From contig NZ_CP149571.1 of the NCBI RefSeq assembly GCF_037890695.1, forward strand, positions 765,001 to 829,000: a stretch of 64,000 nt of DNA, given 5' to 3'. Below, piece by piece: positions 52,431 to 64,000 of this stretch (within the stretch, counting starts at the first letter, position 1; each line of letters begins with the position of its first letter). The position numbers and the translations under genes are program-made. Source of the DNA: Aeromonas jandaei (GTDB taxonomy: Bacteria; Pseudomonadota; Gammaproteobacteria; Enterobacterales; Aeromonadaceae). Under the pieces are notes generated by a model. That model had not been told where the DNA came from and searched no databases. It saw only the letters and a program-made list of their open reading frames with translations.

Positions 52431-52844
52431 TCAGCCGTTGATCTCGATCTTGCGCGGCTTCATCGCCTCAGGCACTTCACGCACCAGCTCGATGTGCAGC
52501 AAGCCGTTTTTCAGATCGGCCCCTTTCACCCGCACATAGTCGGCCAGCTGGAAGCGGCGCTCGAAACCACGTTCGGCAATCCCCTGATAGAGATAGTTGC
52601 GCTCGGTATCGGCCTGCTTGTTGCCCTTCACCGTCAACAGATTTTCCTGGAAGCTCAGCTCCAGCTCTTCCTGGGTAAAGCCCGCTACCGCCATGCTGAT
52701 GCGGTAGTCGTTGTCACCCAACTGCTCGATGTTGTAGGGGGGGTAACCGGCATTGCCATTGCTGGCCGCAGATTCGATGAGATTGGCCAGACGATCGAAA
52801 CCGATGGCAGAACGATAGAGCGGAGAAAAGTCGATAGAACGCAT
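52431..52844 (-). CDS. ibpA: Small heat-shock protein IbpA
   Basis: A 137-residue Hsp20 protein nearly collinear with E. coli IbpA (137 residues): [86 protein letters not shown] and the C-terminal IEI motif. IbpA and IbpB co-assemble on protein aggregates and pass them to DnaK/ClpB. Expression is predicted to depend on a sigma-32 promoter and an RNA thermometer. Confidence 0.95.
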   Translation of the reverse strand: MRSIDFSPLYRSAIGFDRLANLIESAASNGNAGYPPYNIEQLGDNDYRISMAVAGFTQEELELSFQENLLTVKGNKQADTERNYLYQGIAERGFERRFQLADYVRVKGADLKNGLLHIELVREVPEAMKPRKIEING

Positions 52845-52847
52845 AGT

Positions 52848-52898
52848 ATTACCCTCTTGTGAGCGATAACGGATTGTTTGCCCTCCTTATGGACGGGC
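52848..52898 (-). promoter_or_regulatory. ROSE-like RNA thermometer before ibpA
   Basis: On the minus strand GTTATCGCTC-ACAA-GAGGGTAAT (52870-52848) pairs the UYGCU motif (TCGCT) with the Shine-Dalgarno GAGGG, with one bulged U and a G-G mismatch. A further hairpin (GCCCGTCC-ATAA-GGAGGGC, 52898-52880) precedes it. The stem ends three bases before the ATG. Melting on heating would free the ribosome-binding site. Confidence 0.8.
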
Positions 52899-52940
52899 GC
52901 CTGGTCGAAACCTCTGTCGAGCGTTCCGGCCTTGTTACCT

Positions 52941-52968
52941 ATATAGGGGCTCACTTTTTCCTTTCAAG
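52941..52968 (-). promoter_or_regulatory. Sigma-32 heat-shock promoter of ibpAB
   Basis: On the minus strand CTTGAAA (52968-52962), 13 bases, then CCCTATAT (52948-52941) match the RpoH consensus (CTTGAAA, 13-15 bases, CCCCATNT) about 100 bases before ibpA. Confidence 0.83.
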
Positions 52969-53124
52969 GGGATTTTTTCAAATTTTTTAAATGGCTGCGC
53001 CGATCTGTAGAACATCAACCTGTTGGCCCGATAGTGATGATAATCGACCCGTGGGCCACTGATGGCAACTCGCTCCGTCTCCCATAATTGGTTGCATATC
53101 CACCAGCCAACATGGAGCTATCCC

Positions 53125-53895
53125 ATGAAGATTACCCAGGTTCGCAACGCCACCTTGCTGCTCGACTATGCCGGCACCCGCTTTCTGATCGACCCCATGC
53201 TCTCGGCCAAGGGGGCTTTCCCCGGCTTTGAGGGCACCGCCAACAGCCAGCTGCGCAATCCACTGGTCGAGCTGCCGCTGCCGATCGATGAGCTGGTCGA
53301 TGTGGACGCCGTTATCGTCACCCACGACCATCCCGACCACTGGGATGACGCCGCCAGAGCGCTAATCCCCAAACATCTGCCGCTCTTGGTACAACACCAG
53401 AAAGATGCCGATGCCATTCGTGCCAGCGGCTTTGAGGATGTGCGCCTGCTGAGCGACCAGCCCGAGTTTGCTGGCATTCGCCTGCAGCAGACCGGTGGCC
53501 AGCACGGCAGCGACCAGTTGATGGCGGTACTGGGCGAGCGCATGGGAGAAGTGTGCGGCGTGGTCTTCTCCCACCCTGATGAGCAGTGCCTCTATCTGGC
53601 CGGTGATACCATCTGGCATCCCCGGGTCGAGCAAGCCCTGCAACAGCATCAACCCGAGATCATCATCCTCAACTGTGGCGATGCACAGGTGCCCGGGCTA
53701 GGTTCCATCATCATGGGCAAGGAGGATGTCGCCGCCGTTTATCAGGCCGCACCGCAAGCCACGCTGATCGCCAGCCATATGGAGGCGGTCAACCACGCAG
53801 TGCTGTCACGCCAAGAGCTGCGCGACTATCTGGCGGAACGGGGCATGATGGATCGGGTACGGGTGCCGCAAGATGGCGAGGCGATATCACTGTGA
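53125..53895 (+). CDS. MBL-fold metal-dependent hydrolase
   Basis: A 256-residue metallo-beta-lactamase-fold protein. The metal-binding motif is THDHPDHWDDA (HxHxDH variant) near residue 74, with later Asp in YLAGDTIWHP and His in LIASHMEAVNHAV. It begins MKITQVRNATLLLDYAGTRFLIDPML, like UlaG/UPF0173 proteins. I start at 53125 (GGAGCTATCCC upstream), not 53062. The substrate is unknown. Confidence 0.87.
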   Translation: MKITQVRNATLLLDYAGTRFLIDPMLSAKGAFPGFEGTANSQLRNPLVELPLPIDELVDVDAVIVTHDHPDHWDDAARALIPKHLPLLVQHQKDADAIRASGFEDVRLLSDQPEFAGIRLQQTGGQHGSDQLMAVLGERMGEVCGVVFSHPDEQCLYLAGDTIWHPRVEQALQQHQPEIIILNCGDAQVPGLGSIIMGKEDVAAVYQAAPQATLIASHMEAVNHAVLSRQELRDYLAERGMMDRVRVPQDGEAISL

Positions 53896-53900
53896 CCCAC

Positions 53901-53927
53901 AAAAGGGCCATGCCAGAGATGGCCCTT
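53901..53927 (+). terminator. Hairpin after the MBL-fold gene
   Basis: AAGGGCCAT-GCCAGAG-ATGGCCCTT is a nine-pair stem followed by CGGCTTT, six bases after the stop codon. The T-tract is short, so termination may be partial. Confidence 0.6.
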
Positions 53928-53986
53928 CGGCTTTCACTGCCGAACGCTTATGATGAGGGGTCTGCGCGCAGAGAGGAGCCAACACC

Positions 53987-54946
53987 ATGACCACCCCGAT
54001 CGTTGCCGTGGTGACCTTCGATCACTTCAGCCCTTTTCACTGCGCCGTCCCCTGTCTCATCTTCGGCGATATCCTGCCGGGCCAGCCACTGTTCGAGCTC
54101 AAGATCTGCTGCGGCGATGGCAACCCTCATTCACACTCAGCGCAAGGCTTCACCATTCAGGCTCCCCATGGGATGGAGGTGCTGACCGAGGCGGAGATCA
54201 TCGTCATCCCCTTCTGGCACGACCCGGCCGCACGACCACCAGCACAGCTGCTCGATGCCCTGATTGCCGCCAGAGCCAGAGGTGCCCGGCTGGTCGGACT
54301 CTGCCTCGGCACCTATGTGCTCGCCTACGCCGGGCTGCTCAATGGTCACAAGGCATCGACCCACTGGGAGTACGAACAGGATTTCTGCCGCCGCTTTCCC
54401 TGCGTGCAGCTCGATACCAACGCCCTCTATGTGGATGACGAAGGGCTGGTCACCTCGGCAGGCACTGCCGCCGGGCTGGACTGCTGCCTCTATCTGGTAC
54501 GCCAGTACCACGGCTCGGCCATCGCCAACAAGGTGGCGCGACGGCTGGTGATCCCGCCCCACCGGGAAGGGGGTCAGGCCCAGTTTATCGAGCAGCCGGT
54601 GCCCGCCTCCACCCGCGATGTCCGGATGAACCAGTTGCTGGACCACCTGCGTGCCCATCTGGCAGAGCCCCATACGCTGGACTCTCTGGCAGATCTCACC
54701 CTGATGAGTCGACGCACCTTTACTCGCCGTTTTCATCAGGCAACCGGCCTCTCGGTGGGTGAATGGCTGCTGGCGGAGCGGCTCAGGCGCAGTCAGGAGC
54801 TGCTGGAGGTAAGCGGCCATTCCATCGATCGCATCGCCGAGCTGGTCGGCTTCAAGAGTGCCACCTCCCTGCGCAACCACTTCCGCGCCCGCTTTGCCAT
54901 ATCCCCCAGCGAGTGGCGACGCTCTTTTCGTGGCCATAACTCCTGA
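53987..54946 (+). CDS. GlxA-family regulator (DJ-1/PfpI domain plus AraC HTH)
   Basis: A 319-residue protein. The N-terminal DJ-1/PfpI-like domain (residues 1-190) contains the GLCLGTYVLAYAGLL nucleophile-elbow region (Cys present) and THWEYEQDF. The C-terminal AraC helix-turn-helix has DSLADLTLMSRRTFTRRFHQATGLSVGEWL and IAELVGFKSATSLRNHFRARFAISPSEWRR. Such proteins regulate amine or aldehyde metabolism genes. It heads a short run of same-strand genes, YafY-type and VOC. Confidence 0.88.
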   Translation: MTTPIVAVVTFDHFSPFHCAVPCLIFGDILPGQPLFELKICCGDGNPHSHSAQGFTIQAPHGMEVLTEAEIIVIPFWHDPAARPPAQLLDALIAARARGARLVGLCLGTYVLAYAGLLNGHKASTHWEYEQDFCRRFPCVQLDTNALYVDDEGLVTSAGTAAGLDCCLYLVRQYHGSAIANKVARRLVIPPHREGGQAQFIEQPVPASTRDVRMNQLLDHLRAHLAEPHTLDSLADLTLMSRRTFTRRFHQATGLSVGEWLLAERLRRSQELLEVSGHSIDRIAELVGFKSATSLRNHFRARFAISPSEWRRSFRGHNS

Positions 54947-55011
54947 TGATGCCCGCTGTACCCGCTCACTCCGCTATGGCAGGCTAACCAGAGACCCCGA
55001 GGAGTCATACC

Positions 55012-55716
55012 ATGTCCCGTTCCGAACGCCTGCTGACCCTGCTCCAGCTGCTGCGCGGCCACCGCTACGCCATCACAGGCGCGGAGCTGGCCAGCCAGCT
55101 TGGCATCAGCCTGCGCACCCTCTATCGGGATATCGCCACCCTGCAGGCGCAAGGTGCCCATATTGAGGGTGAACCGGGGATCGGCTATGTGTTGCGTCCT
55201 GGCTTCATGCTGCCGCCATTGATGTTCAGCGAAGAGGAGCTGGAATCGCTGGTGCTGGGGTCGCGTTGGGTCGTCGCCCACGGTGACGGTGCCTTGAGTG
55301 CATCGGCTAGCAGTGCGCTGGCCAAGATAGAAGCCGTGCTGCCCGCCGACTATCGCCTGCAGCTCCAGAGCAATGCCCTGCTGATCGGCACCTCCCGCAG
55401 CGACAGCCTCACCGATGAAGCCCCGCTGCGCAGTGCCATCCGCCAGCAACGCAAGGTGATCCTGGGCTATCGCGATCTCAAAGATGAGGCCTCTGAGCGT
55501 ACCGTCTGGCCATTTGCCCTCGGCTACTTCGAACAGGTACGGGTACTGGTGGCCTGGTGCGAACTGCGTCAGGGCTTTCGCCACTTTCGGGTCGATCGCA
55601 TCACCCGGATGCAGCAGCAAGATTGCCGCTATCCAAAAAGCAGAGAGAGCCTGCTGAAGGAGTGGCGCGCCACCCAGCAGATCCCACAGCCTAAATTCAT
55701 TGCTGACAGAAACTGA
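55012..55716 (+). CDS. YafY/WYL-domain transcriptional regulator
   Basis: A 234-residue regulator with an N-terminal HTH_11 (MSRSERLLTLLQLLRGHRYAITGAELASQLGISLRTLYRDIATL) and a C-terminal WYL domain, in which the central block is KVILGYRDLKDEASERTVWPFALGYFEQVRVLVAWCELRQGFRHFRVDRI. GAGGAG precedes the ATG. The VOC gene 66 bases downstream is a likely target or operon partner, since YafY-type regulators are often next to VOC proteins. Confidence 0.9.
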   Translation: MSRSERLLTLLQLLRGHRYAITGAELASQLGISLRTLYRDIATLQAQGAHIEGEPGIGYVLRPGFMLPPLMFSEEELESLVLGSRWVVAHGDGALSASASSALAKIEAVLPADYRLQLQSNALLIGTSRSDSLTDEAPLRSAIRQQRKVILGYRDLKDEASERTVWPFALGYFEQVRVLVAWCELRQGFRHFRVDRITRMQQQDCRYPKSRESLLKEWRATQQIPQPKFIADRN

Positions 55717-55782
55717 CAGCAGGTAGCGCCATGCTGACGGGGTCGGCGCCGATGCGCCATCTCATCAGCAAGGAGCATCACC

Positions 55783-56160
55783 ATGTTAGTCCCCCAGTTC
55801 ACCATCCTCTACGTTACCAATCCGACCCGCAGCGCGCTCTTCTACCGCGAATTGTTCGGGCGTGAACCAGTGGAGGAGTCACCTACCTTTGCCATGTTCG
55901 TGTTCGAATCGGGCGCCAGACTGGCACTCTGGTCCAGCGCCACAGTTGAACCTGCCGTGACCCAAACGGCCGGAGCGATGGAGCTGGCCTTCGCCCTCCC
56001 CGATGATGATGCCGTCGATCGCCTATCTGCCGAGTGGCTGGCGCGCGGGCTCACCCTGATCCAGGCGCCGACCAAGATGGAGTTTGGCTACACCTGCATG
56101 GCCCTCGATCCGGATGGCCATCGTCTGCGCCTCTACTGCCCGGCACCTGAGCTGAGGTAA
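55783..56160 (+). CDS. VOC-family (glyoxalase/bleomycin-resistance-like) protein
   Basis: A 125-residue single-repeat-pair VOC protein (FTILYVTNPTRSALFYRELFGREPVEESPTFAMFVF... GYTCMALDPDGHRLRLYCPA). The paired beta-alpha-beta-beta-beta fold is evident. Function may be metal-dependent or ligand-binding and cannot be deduced. A parS-like site follows eleven bases after the stop. Confidence 0.85.
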   Translation: MLVPQFTILYVTNPTRSALFYRELFGREPVEESPTFAMFVFESGARLALWSSATVEPAVTQTAGAMELAFALPDDDAVDRLSAEWLARGLTLIQAPTKMEFGYTCMALDPDGHRLRLYCPAPELR

Positions 56161-56170
56161 TCCGGTTCAA

Positions 56171-56186
56171 TGTTCCACGTGGAACG
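56171..56186. promoter_or_regulatory. parS-like centromere site
   Basis: TGTTCCACGTGGAACG, identical to the site at 50478, in the gap between the VOC and GNAT genes. Confidence 0.82.
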
Positions 56187-56240
56187 ACCCTATCCGATCG
56201 GCTGTGTTATCATCTGCGCGCATCATTTTATGGATAAACA

Positions 56241-57005
56241 ATGACCACTCGACATAATCCACTCAAACTGTATCAGCCAGATAACTGCACAGCCGATGAA
56301 CTGAGCGAGAAGCAGTTGGCACTTTTTGCCCTGCTGCAACTGCGTGAGCAGGAGTTTGGCTTCAACCCCAACGTCATCGTCCACTACCCGGAAGCGAGCT
56401 TTCTCGGTACTCCGCTCGATTATCTGGATCAGCTGATCGATGAACAACGGCAGCAGGGCCACCTCATTAATGAGGTGGTGATACTCACCACGTATCAGGA
56501 GCTCTATACCCCTCTAACTCAAAGCGGTTATCTGCACGAAGCCGTTCATATGCCCGCAGGCCCGGATCACACTGCAATATTCAGAGCGCATTGCGGTTCT
56601 CAGCCAGCAGGCAAAATCCTCTATATCGAAGCGGTCAACGAGCAGGATCCCAAAATCCGGCCGACCTTTGTCTTGATGCTGCATGATGAGAATGGTGAAC
56701 TGCAGGGAGGTATGTCCGGGTCTATCTACTCCACAGACAATCGGCGATACGCCTATATCGGCACTGTGGTGGTGCAACCTGGGCAACCCGCAGGAACAGG
56801 CACCCTGCTCGCCAATACCGTGCTGGAGTACCTGACGCAGCAAGGGGTTTACGAGGTCAATCTCGGTACCCAGACCGCCGAGCCTTTCTATACCAAGCTG
56901 GGGTTCAGGGTCATCCACCACATAGTGCCAGCGTTGCGTCACCGCACGGCTAGCGATGGCGCAGTGCTAACCCACAATCTGGTCATCATGAGCAAAATGC
57001 TCTGA
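56241..57005 (+). CDS. GNAT-like N-acetyltransferase
   Basis: A 254-residue cytoplasmic protein. The C-terminal half looks like a GNAT fold: YIGTVVVQPGQPAGTGTLLANTVLEYL has the acetyl-CoA pyrophosphate loop (QPAGTG), followed by VYEVNLGTQTAEPFYTKLGFRVI. The N-terminal 90 residues (ELSEKQLALFALLQLREQEFGFNP) are not recognised. The substrate is unknown. The base composition is a little more A+T-rich than that of neighbouring genes. Confidence 0.65.
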   Translation: MTTRHNPLKLYQPDNCTADELSEKQLALFALLQLREQEFGFNPNVIVHYPEASFLGTPLDYLDQLIDEQRQQGHLINEVVILTTYQELYTPLTQSGYLHEAVHMPAGPDHTAIFRAHCGSQPAGKILYIEAVNEQDPKIRPTFVLMLHDENGELQGGMSGSIYSTDNRRYAYIGTVVVQPGQPAGTGTLLANTVLEYLTQQGVYEVNLGTQTAEPFYTKLGFRVIHHIVPALRHRTASDGAVLTHNLVIMSKML

Positions 57006-57025
57006 TAAAGCAGACTACAGATGTA

Positions 57026-57053
57026 AAAAAGCCGCTCTTGTGAGCGGCTTTTT
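57026..57053. terminator. Bidirectional terminator between the GNAT gene and gyrB
   Basis: AAAAAGCCGCTC-TTGT-GAGCGGCTTTTT has T-tracts on both strands and serves the convergent GNAT and gyrB genes. Confidence 0.9.
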
Positions 57054-57073
57054 ATTGCAATCAGCGAGTCTGA

Positions 57074-60585
<3,512 letters not shown>

Positions 60586-60587
60586 GA

Positions 60588-61691
60588 CTAGATCCGCATC
60601 GGCATTACCACGTACTGAGCATCCTGATTTTCAAAATCCTCAATAATGGCGCTGCTGACGGAATCGCTCAGGCTAACCCGGATTTGCTCACATTTTAACG
60701 TATTCAGCACGTCCAGCACATAAGAGACGTTGAATCCGATCTCCATCTCGCCAGCAGCGTATTGTACGTCAAGCAGCTCTTCCGCTTCTTCCTGTTCCGG
60801 GTTGTTGGCGGTGATGCGCAGCAGGTTTTCCTGCAGATTGAGACGCACCCCACGGAATTTTTCGTTGGAGAGAATCGCAGCGCGGGCAAACGCCTGACGC
60901 AGATCCTCACGGCCGGCAATCAGGGCCTTGTCGCTGTTGCGCGGAATGACCCGACGCCAGTCCGGGAAACGGCCATCCACCAGCTTGGAGGTGAAGATGA
61001 AGCCGTCGAGAGCGGCACGCAAGTTGCTGCGACCGATCTGCAGTCGCACCGGCTTCTCTTCCGCTTCCAGCAGACGCACCAGCTCCAGCACCCCTTTGCG
61101 CGGCAGGATAACCTGATGATCGGGCAGCGATTCCCCCACTACCTCGCGGCGGCAGGTGGCCAGACGGTGACCGTCGGTCGCTACGGTACGCAGACCGTGA
61201 CCTTCGCTCTCGAACAGCATGCCGTTCAGGTAGTAACGCACATCCTGGCTGGCCATGGAGAACTGGGTTGCGTCGATCAGCTTCTTCAGCTCCAGCTGGC
61301 TGATATCGAACTCGAGCACGGACTCCCAATCCTCGATGTTCGGATACTCGGTCGCCGGCAGGGTCGACAAATTGAAACGGGAACGGCCGGAACGGATGAT
61401 CAGGCGATCGCCTTCGGTATTGAGACGGATCTCGGCGCCTTCCGGCAGACCACGGCAGATGTCCAGCAACTTGCGCGCCGGCACAGTGGTGCGGCCATCT
61501 TCACTGGCACCATTCAGATAGACCTGACCGATCATCTCTACTTCGAGATCGGTACCGGTCAGCGACAGCAGACCGTTGCTGACATCAAGCAGCACGTTGC
61601 CGAGGATCGGCAGGGTCGGTCGGCCACCCAGGGCACCGGACACCAGTTGCAGAGGACGTAACAGGGCCTCACGGCTAATTTCGAGCTGCAT
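60588..61691 (-). CDS. dnaN: DNA polymerase III beta sliding clamp
   Basis: A 367-residue ring subunit (MQLEISREALLRPLQLVSGA ... QDAQYVVMPMRI) with the three-domain clamp pattern and the typical C-terminal VVMPMRI hydrophobic-groove strand. It tethers the polymerase to DNA. It lies 15 bases after dnaA and two bases before recF in the standard replication operon. Confidence 0.98.
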   Translation of the reverse strand: MQLEISREALLRPLQLVSGALGGRPTLPILGNVLLDVSNGLLSLTGTDLEVEMIGQVYLNGASEDGRTTVPARKLLDICRGLPEGAEIRLNTEGDRLIIRSGRSRFNLSTLPATEYPNIEDWESVLEFDISQLELKKLIDATQFSMASQDVRYYLNGMLFESEGHGLRTVATDGHRLATCRREVVGESLPDHQVILPRKGVLELVRLLEAEEKPVRLQIGRSNLRAALDGFIFTSKLVDGRFPDWRRVIPRNSDKALIAGREDLRQAFARAAILSNEKFRGVRLNLQENLLRITANNPEQEEAEELLDVQYAAGEMEIGFNVSYVLDVLNTLKCEQIRVSLSDSVSSAIIEDFENQDAQYVVMPMRI

Positions 61692-61706
61692 CTGTGCTCT
61701 CCGTTA

Positions 61707-63083
61707 TCAGGAAGAAAGGGTACGGATCAGGTTGGAGTAGTCCTCCTTGATGTCGTGACTCTCCTCCTTCAGCTGCTCGATCTTGCGGCAGGCATGAAGA
61801 ACGGTGGTATGGTCACGGCCACCAAAGGCATCACCTATCTCCGGCAAACTGTGATTGGTCAGCTCCTTGGCCAGAGCCATCGCCAGCTGGCGCGGGCGGG
61901 CCACGGAGCGGGAACGGCGCTTGGAGAGCAGATCCGCAAGCTTGATCTTGTAGTACTCCGCCACCGTCTTCTGGATATTGTCGATGGTGACCAGCTTCTC
62001 CTGCAACGCCAGCAGATCGCGCAGCGCTTCGCGTACGAAGTCGATATTGATGGCGCGACCGGTAAAGTTGGCGTTGGCGATTACCCGGTTGAGAGCCCCT
62101 TCCAGTTCACGGACGTTGGAGCGCAGCCGTTTGGCAATGAAGAAAGCCACTTCGTCCGGCAGGTGGATCTGGTTCTCGTCCGCCTTGCGCATCAGGATGG
62201 CGACGCGAGTCTCCAGCTCCGGCGGTTCGATCGCCACGGTCAGGCCCCAGCCGAAGCGGGACTTGAGGCGATCCTCGACACCGTTGATCTCTTTCGGATA
62301 GCGATCCGAGGTGAGGATGATCTGCTGGTTGCCTTCGAGCAAGGCGTTGAAGGTATGGAAGAACTCCTCCTGGGAGCGCTCCTTGTTGGCGAAGAACTGG
62401 ATGTCATCGATGAGCAGGGCATCGACGCTGCGGTAGTAACGCTTGAACTCTTCAATGGCGTTGTTTTGCAGCGCTTTCACCATGTCCTGCACGAACCGCT
62501 CGGAGTGCATATAGATGACTTTCGCATCTTTTTTGCTCTCCTTGATGGCATTGCCAACGGCGTGCAGCAGGTGGGTTTTACCCAAACCGGTACCGCCATA
62601 GAGGAACAGCGGGTTGTAAGCGCCACCCGGATTGTCCGCCACCTGACGGGCCGCCGCACGAGCCAACTGGTTGGACTTACCCTCGACGAAATTCTCGAAG
62701 GTATAGTTCACGTTGGTGTTGCTCTTGTGATTCGGCTCGGGCTTGGTTTCGGGCTTGCTTTCCCAGCTCTTCTGCAAGTTATTCACAGGCGCAGCACCCT
62801 GCGCCGGCGCTCTGCTTGCAGCGACGGTGACGGGGTGGGGACGATTGCCAATATCAAAACGCAGGGCGGGGCCATCGACCCCGCAAAGTTCGTTAATGAT
62901 GCCGTTCACCCGGATGAGGTACTTGTCTCGTACCCAGTCCAGAACGAAGCGATTCGGTGCATACAGGGTCAGAGTATTGTCACTCAACTCCGCTTGAAGC
63001 GGCCGGATCCACATGCTGAATTCTGCCGAGGGCAACTCATCTTGCAGCCGGTTAAGGCACTGCTGCCATAGCGAAGCAGTCAC
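61707..63083 (-). CDS. dnaA: Chromosomal replication initiator DnaA
   Basis: A 458-residue initiator with GTG start (as in E. coli). Domain I is the N-terminal [20 protein letters not shown] segment and domain III the AAA+ ATPase (Walker [16 protein letters not shown], Walker [10 protein letters not shown]). Domain IV is the DNA-binding helix-turn-helix with [19 protein letters not shown] and [20 protein letters not shown] precedes the start. It heads the operon dnaA-dnaN-recF-gyrB. The GATC-rich region upstream is probably the dnaA control region or origin. Confidence 0.98.
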   Translation of the reverse strand: MTASLWQQCLNRLQDELPSAEFSMWIRPLQAELSDNTLTLYAPNRFVLDWVRDKYLIRVNGIINELCGVDGPALRFDIGNRPHPVTVAASRAPAQGAAPVNNLQKSWESKPETKPEPNHKSNTNVNYTFENFVEGKSNQLARAAARQVADNPGGAYNPLFLYGGTGLGKTHLLHAVGNAIKESKKDAKVIYMHSERFVQDMVKALQNNAIEEFKRYYRSVDALLIDDIQFFANKERSQEEFFHTFNALLEGNQQIILTSDRYPKEINGVEDRLKSRFGWGLTVAIEPPELETRVAILMRKADENQIHLPDEVAFFIAKRLRSNVRELEGALNRVIANANFTGRAINIDFVREALRDLLALQEKLVTIDNIQKTVAEYYKIKLADLLSKRRSRSVARPRQLAMALAKELTNHSLPEIGDAFGGRDHTTVLHACRKIEQLKEESHDIKEDYSNLIRTLSS

Positions 63084-63394
63084 TCTAAACTCCTGTCGAT
63101 TGATTAACTAAAGACCGGCTATTCTACGTTTTTAGCCGCCGGATCTCCAGCCGTGCCCCCACGGATCCAGCAAATAAGATCCTTGACTTTCAAGGATCCA
63201 GCGCCTCCGGATCATCTTTCATCCCCAAAGTTACCCACAGCTTGATCCACTGCTGCAACTGGCGGATCTCGTGCTGCACTCCTGTTATTTCATATAACCA
63301 AATGTCATTTATTTTTTAAATTTTATTCCAATAACATCAGCGCCAAAGCAGTTATTACAACTACAAATACAAGACATTTAGAGAGAGAACCCCC
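63084..63394. promoter_or_regulatory. dnaA upstream region: GATC cluster, DnaA-box-like sites, AT-rich tract
   Basis: Seven GATC sites lie between 63142 and 63268 (63142, 63164, 63178, 63195, 63210, 63244, 63265), far above the chance rate. Two tandem DnaA-box-like nonamers follow each other: TTACCCACA at 63231 (8 of 9 to TTATCCACA) and TGATCCACT at 63243 (7 of 9). An AT-rich stretch fills 63296-63350. CCTTG-ACTTT-CAAGG is an inverted repeat at 63181. This fits a Dam-sensitive dnaA promoter region and possibly the replication origin. Confidence 0.6.
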
Positions 63395-64000
63395 ATGAAA
63401 ACTTCCATCAAGCTTATTTCCGGCGCAGCCATCCTGTTAGCTACCCTGTCTGGTCAGGCCATCGCCCAGGAGACCATCAAGGTCGGCATGTCCGGCAAGT
63501 ACTTCCCGTTCACTTTCGTCAAGCAGGACAAGCTGCAGGGCTTTGAAGTGGATATGTGGAACCAGATCGGCGAACGCACCGGCTACAAGGTCGAGTTCGT
63601 GACCGCCAGCTTCTCCGGCCTGTTCGGCATGCTGGAAACCGGCCGTGTCGATACCATCTCCAACCAGATCACCATCACCGACGAGCGCAAAGCGAAGTAC
63701 GACTTTTCCCAGCCCTACGTCTATGACGGCGCCCAGATCGTGGTCCGTCAGGGCAACAACACCATCCACGGCATCAAGGATCTGGAAGGCAAGAAGGTCG
63801 CGGTCAACCTTGGCTCCAACTTTGAAGAGCTGCTGCGCAAGAACGATCCGAACCACAAGATCGATATCCGCACCTATGACTCCGCCTTCGAACAGGATGT
63901 CGCGCTGGGCCGCATCGACGCCTTCGTGATGGACCGCGTCTCCACCGCCCAGCTGATCAAGGAGTCCAAGCTGCCGCTGCAACAGGCTGGCGCACCGTTC
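63395..64000 (+). CDS. Amino-acid ABC transporter substrate-binding protein (3' truncated by window)
   Basis: The frame opens at ATG 63395 and runs off the window end; 202 residues are visible. A signal peptide (MKTSIKLISGAAILLATLSG, QAIA, then QE) is followed by a type 3 solute-binding fold: IKVGMSGKYFPFTFVKQDKLQGFEVDMWNQIG, DTISNQITITDERKAKYDFSQPYVYDGAQIVV and KVAVNLGSNFEELLR. It resembles E. coli TcyJ (FliY), a cystine-binding protein, but the ligand is not proven. It is divergent from dnaA across the GATC-rich region. Confidence 0.88.
   Translation, partial: MKTSIKLISGAAILLATLSGQAIAQETIKVGMSGKYFPFTFVKQDKLQGFEVDMWNQIGERTGYKVEFVTASFSGLFGMLETGRVDTISNQITITDERKAKYDFSQPYVYDGAQIVVRQGNNTIHGIKDLEGKKVAVNLGSNFEELLRKNDPNHKIDIRTYDSAFEQDVALGRIDAFVMDRVSTAQLIKESKLPLQQAGAPF

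Overview
The window reads as a chromosomal segment of an Aeromonas-like gammaproteobacterium. The evidence is the high G+C content, the Aeromonas-type GyrB and DnaA sequences, and gene blocks shared with Vibrio and enterics: argX-hisR-leuT-proM tRNAs, gmk-rpoZ-spoT-trmH, pldB-yigL and dnaA-dnaN-recF-gyrB. The genus is an inference from sequence character, not a database result. The right end lies close to the replication origin: dnaA is at 61707-63083, a region dense in GATC sites lies just upstream of it, and four parS-like 16-mers (48066, 50478, 56171, 59528) sit within 16 kb of dnaA. I see no prophage, insertion sequence, integrase or CRISPR array.

Layout. 0-5.5 kb: end of an RRM RNA-binding protein gene, murI, btuB with a cobalamin riboswitch, then a NhaR-like LysR regulator divergent from an SbtA/SbtB-type sodium-bicarbonate transporter and its PII-like partner. 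5.5-7.2 kb: purEK with a candidate PurR box; PurK consumes bicarbonate. 7.2-11 kb: a YhjX-type transporter next to its presumed YpdA/YpdB (LytS/LytTR) two-component system, with a tandem duplication of the regulator's first codons at the kinase-regulator junction. 11-16.3 kb: BaiN-type flavoprotein, ferritin, fabV, uspA, and a second-type tryptophanyl-tRNA synthetase behind what looks like a complete trp-type attenuator. 16.3-23 kb: LysR/DMT pair, a further DMT exporter, a frameshifted degenerate GGDEF gene, and the LPS inner-core pair kdkA/opsX. 23-29.7 kb: gmk, rpoZ, spoT, then trmH, a CatB-like acetyltransferase and pldB, whose start and stop codons overlap in a chain, and yigL. 29.7-31.4 kb: two ricin-type lectin lipoproteins and a four-tRNA operon.

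31.4-40 kb: a TetR-controlled RND efflux operon, an orphan histidine kinase, and gorA followed by a duplicated copy of its own 3' end. 40-48 kb: kdpFABCDE for high-affinity potassium uptake, with phased TTTAYG repeats upstream and a one-base frameshift in kdpD. 48-57 kb: MFS/AraC pair, avtA, two small heat-shock proteins each behind a ROSE-like RNA thermometer, an MBL-fold hydrolase, GlxA- and YafY-type regulators, a VOC protein and a GNAT protein. 57-64 kb: gyrB, recF, dnaN, dnaA and the start of an amino-acid ABC binding protein.

The main candidates for something new are regulatory: the trpS attenuator with a WW leader peptide, the bicarbonate transporter set against bicarbonate-using purine synthesis, the duplicated ypdB head that makes a 19-codon coupling ORF, and the two tandem 3'/5' gene-end duplications. 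Two one-base frameshifts (GGDEF gene, kdpD) could be real lesions or assembly errors.
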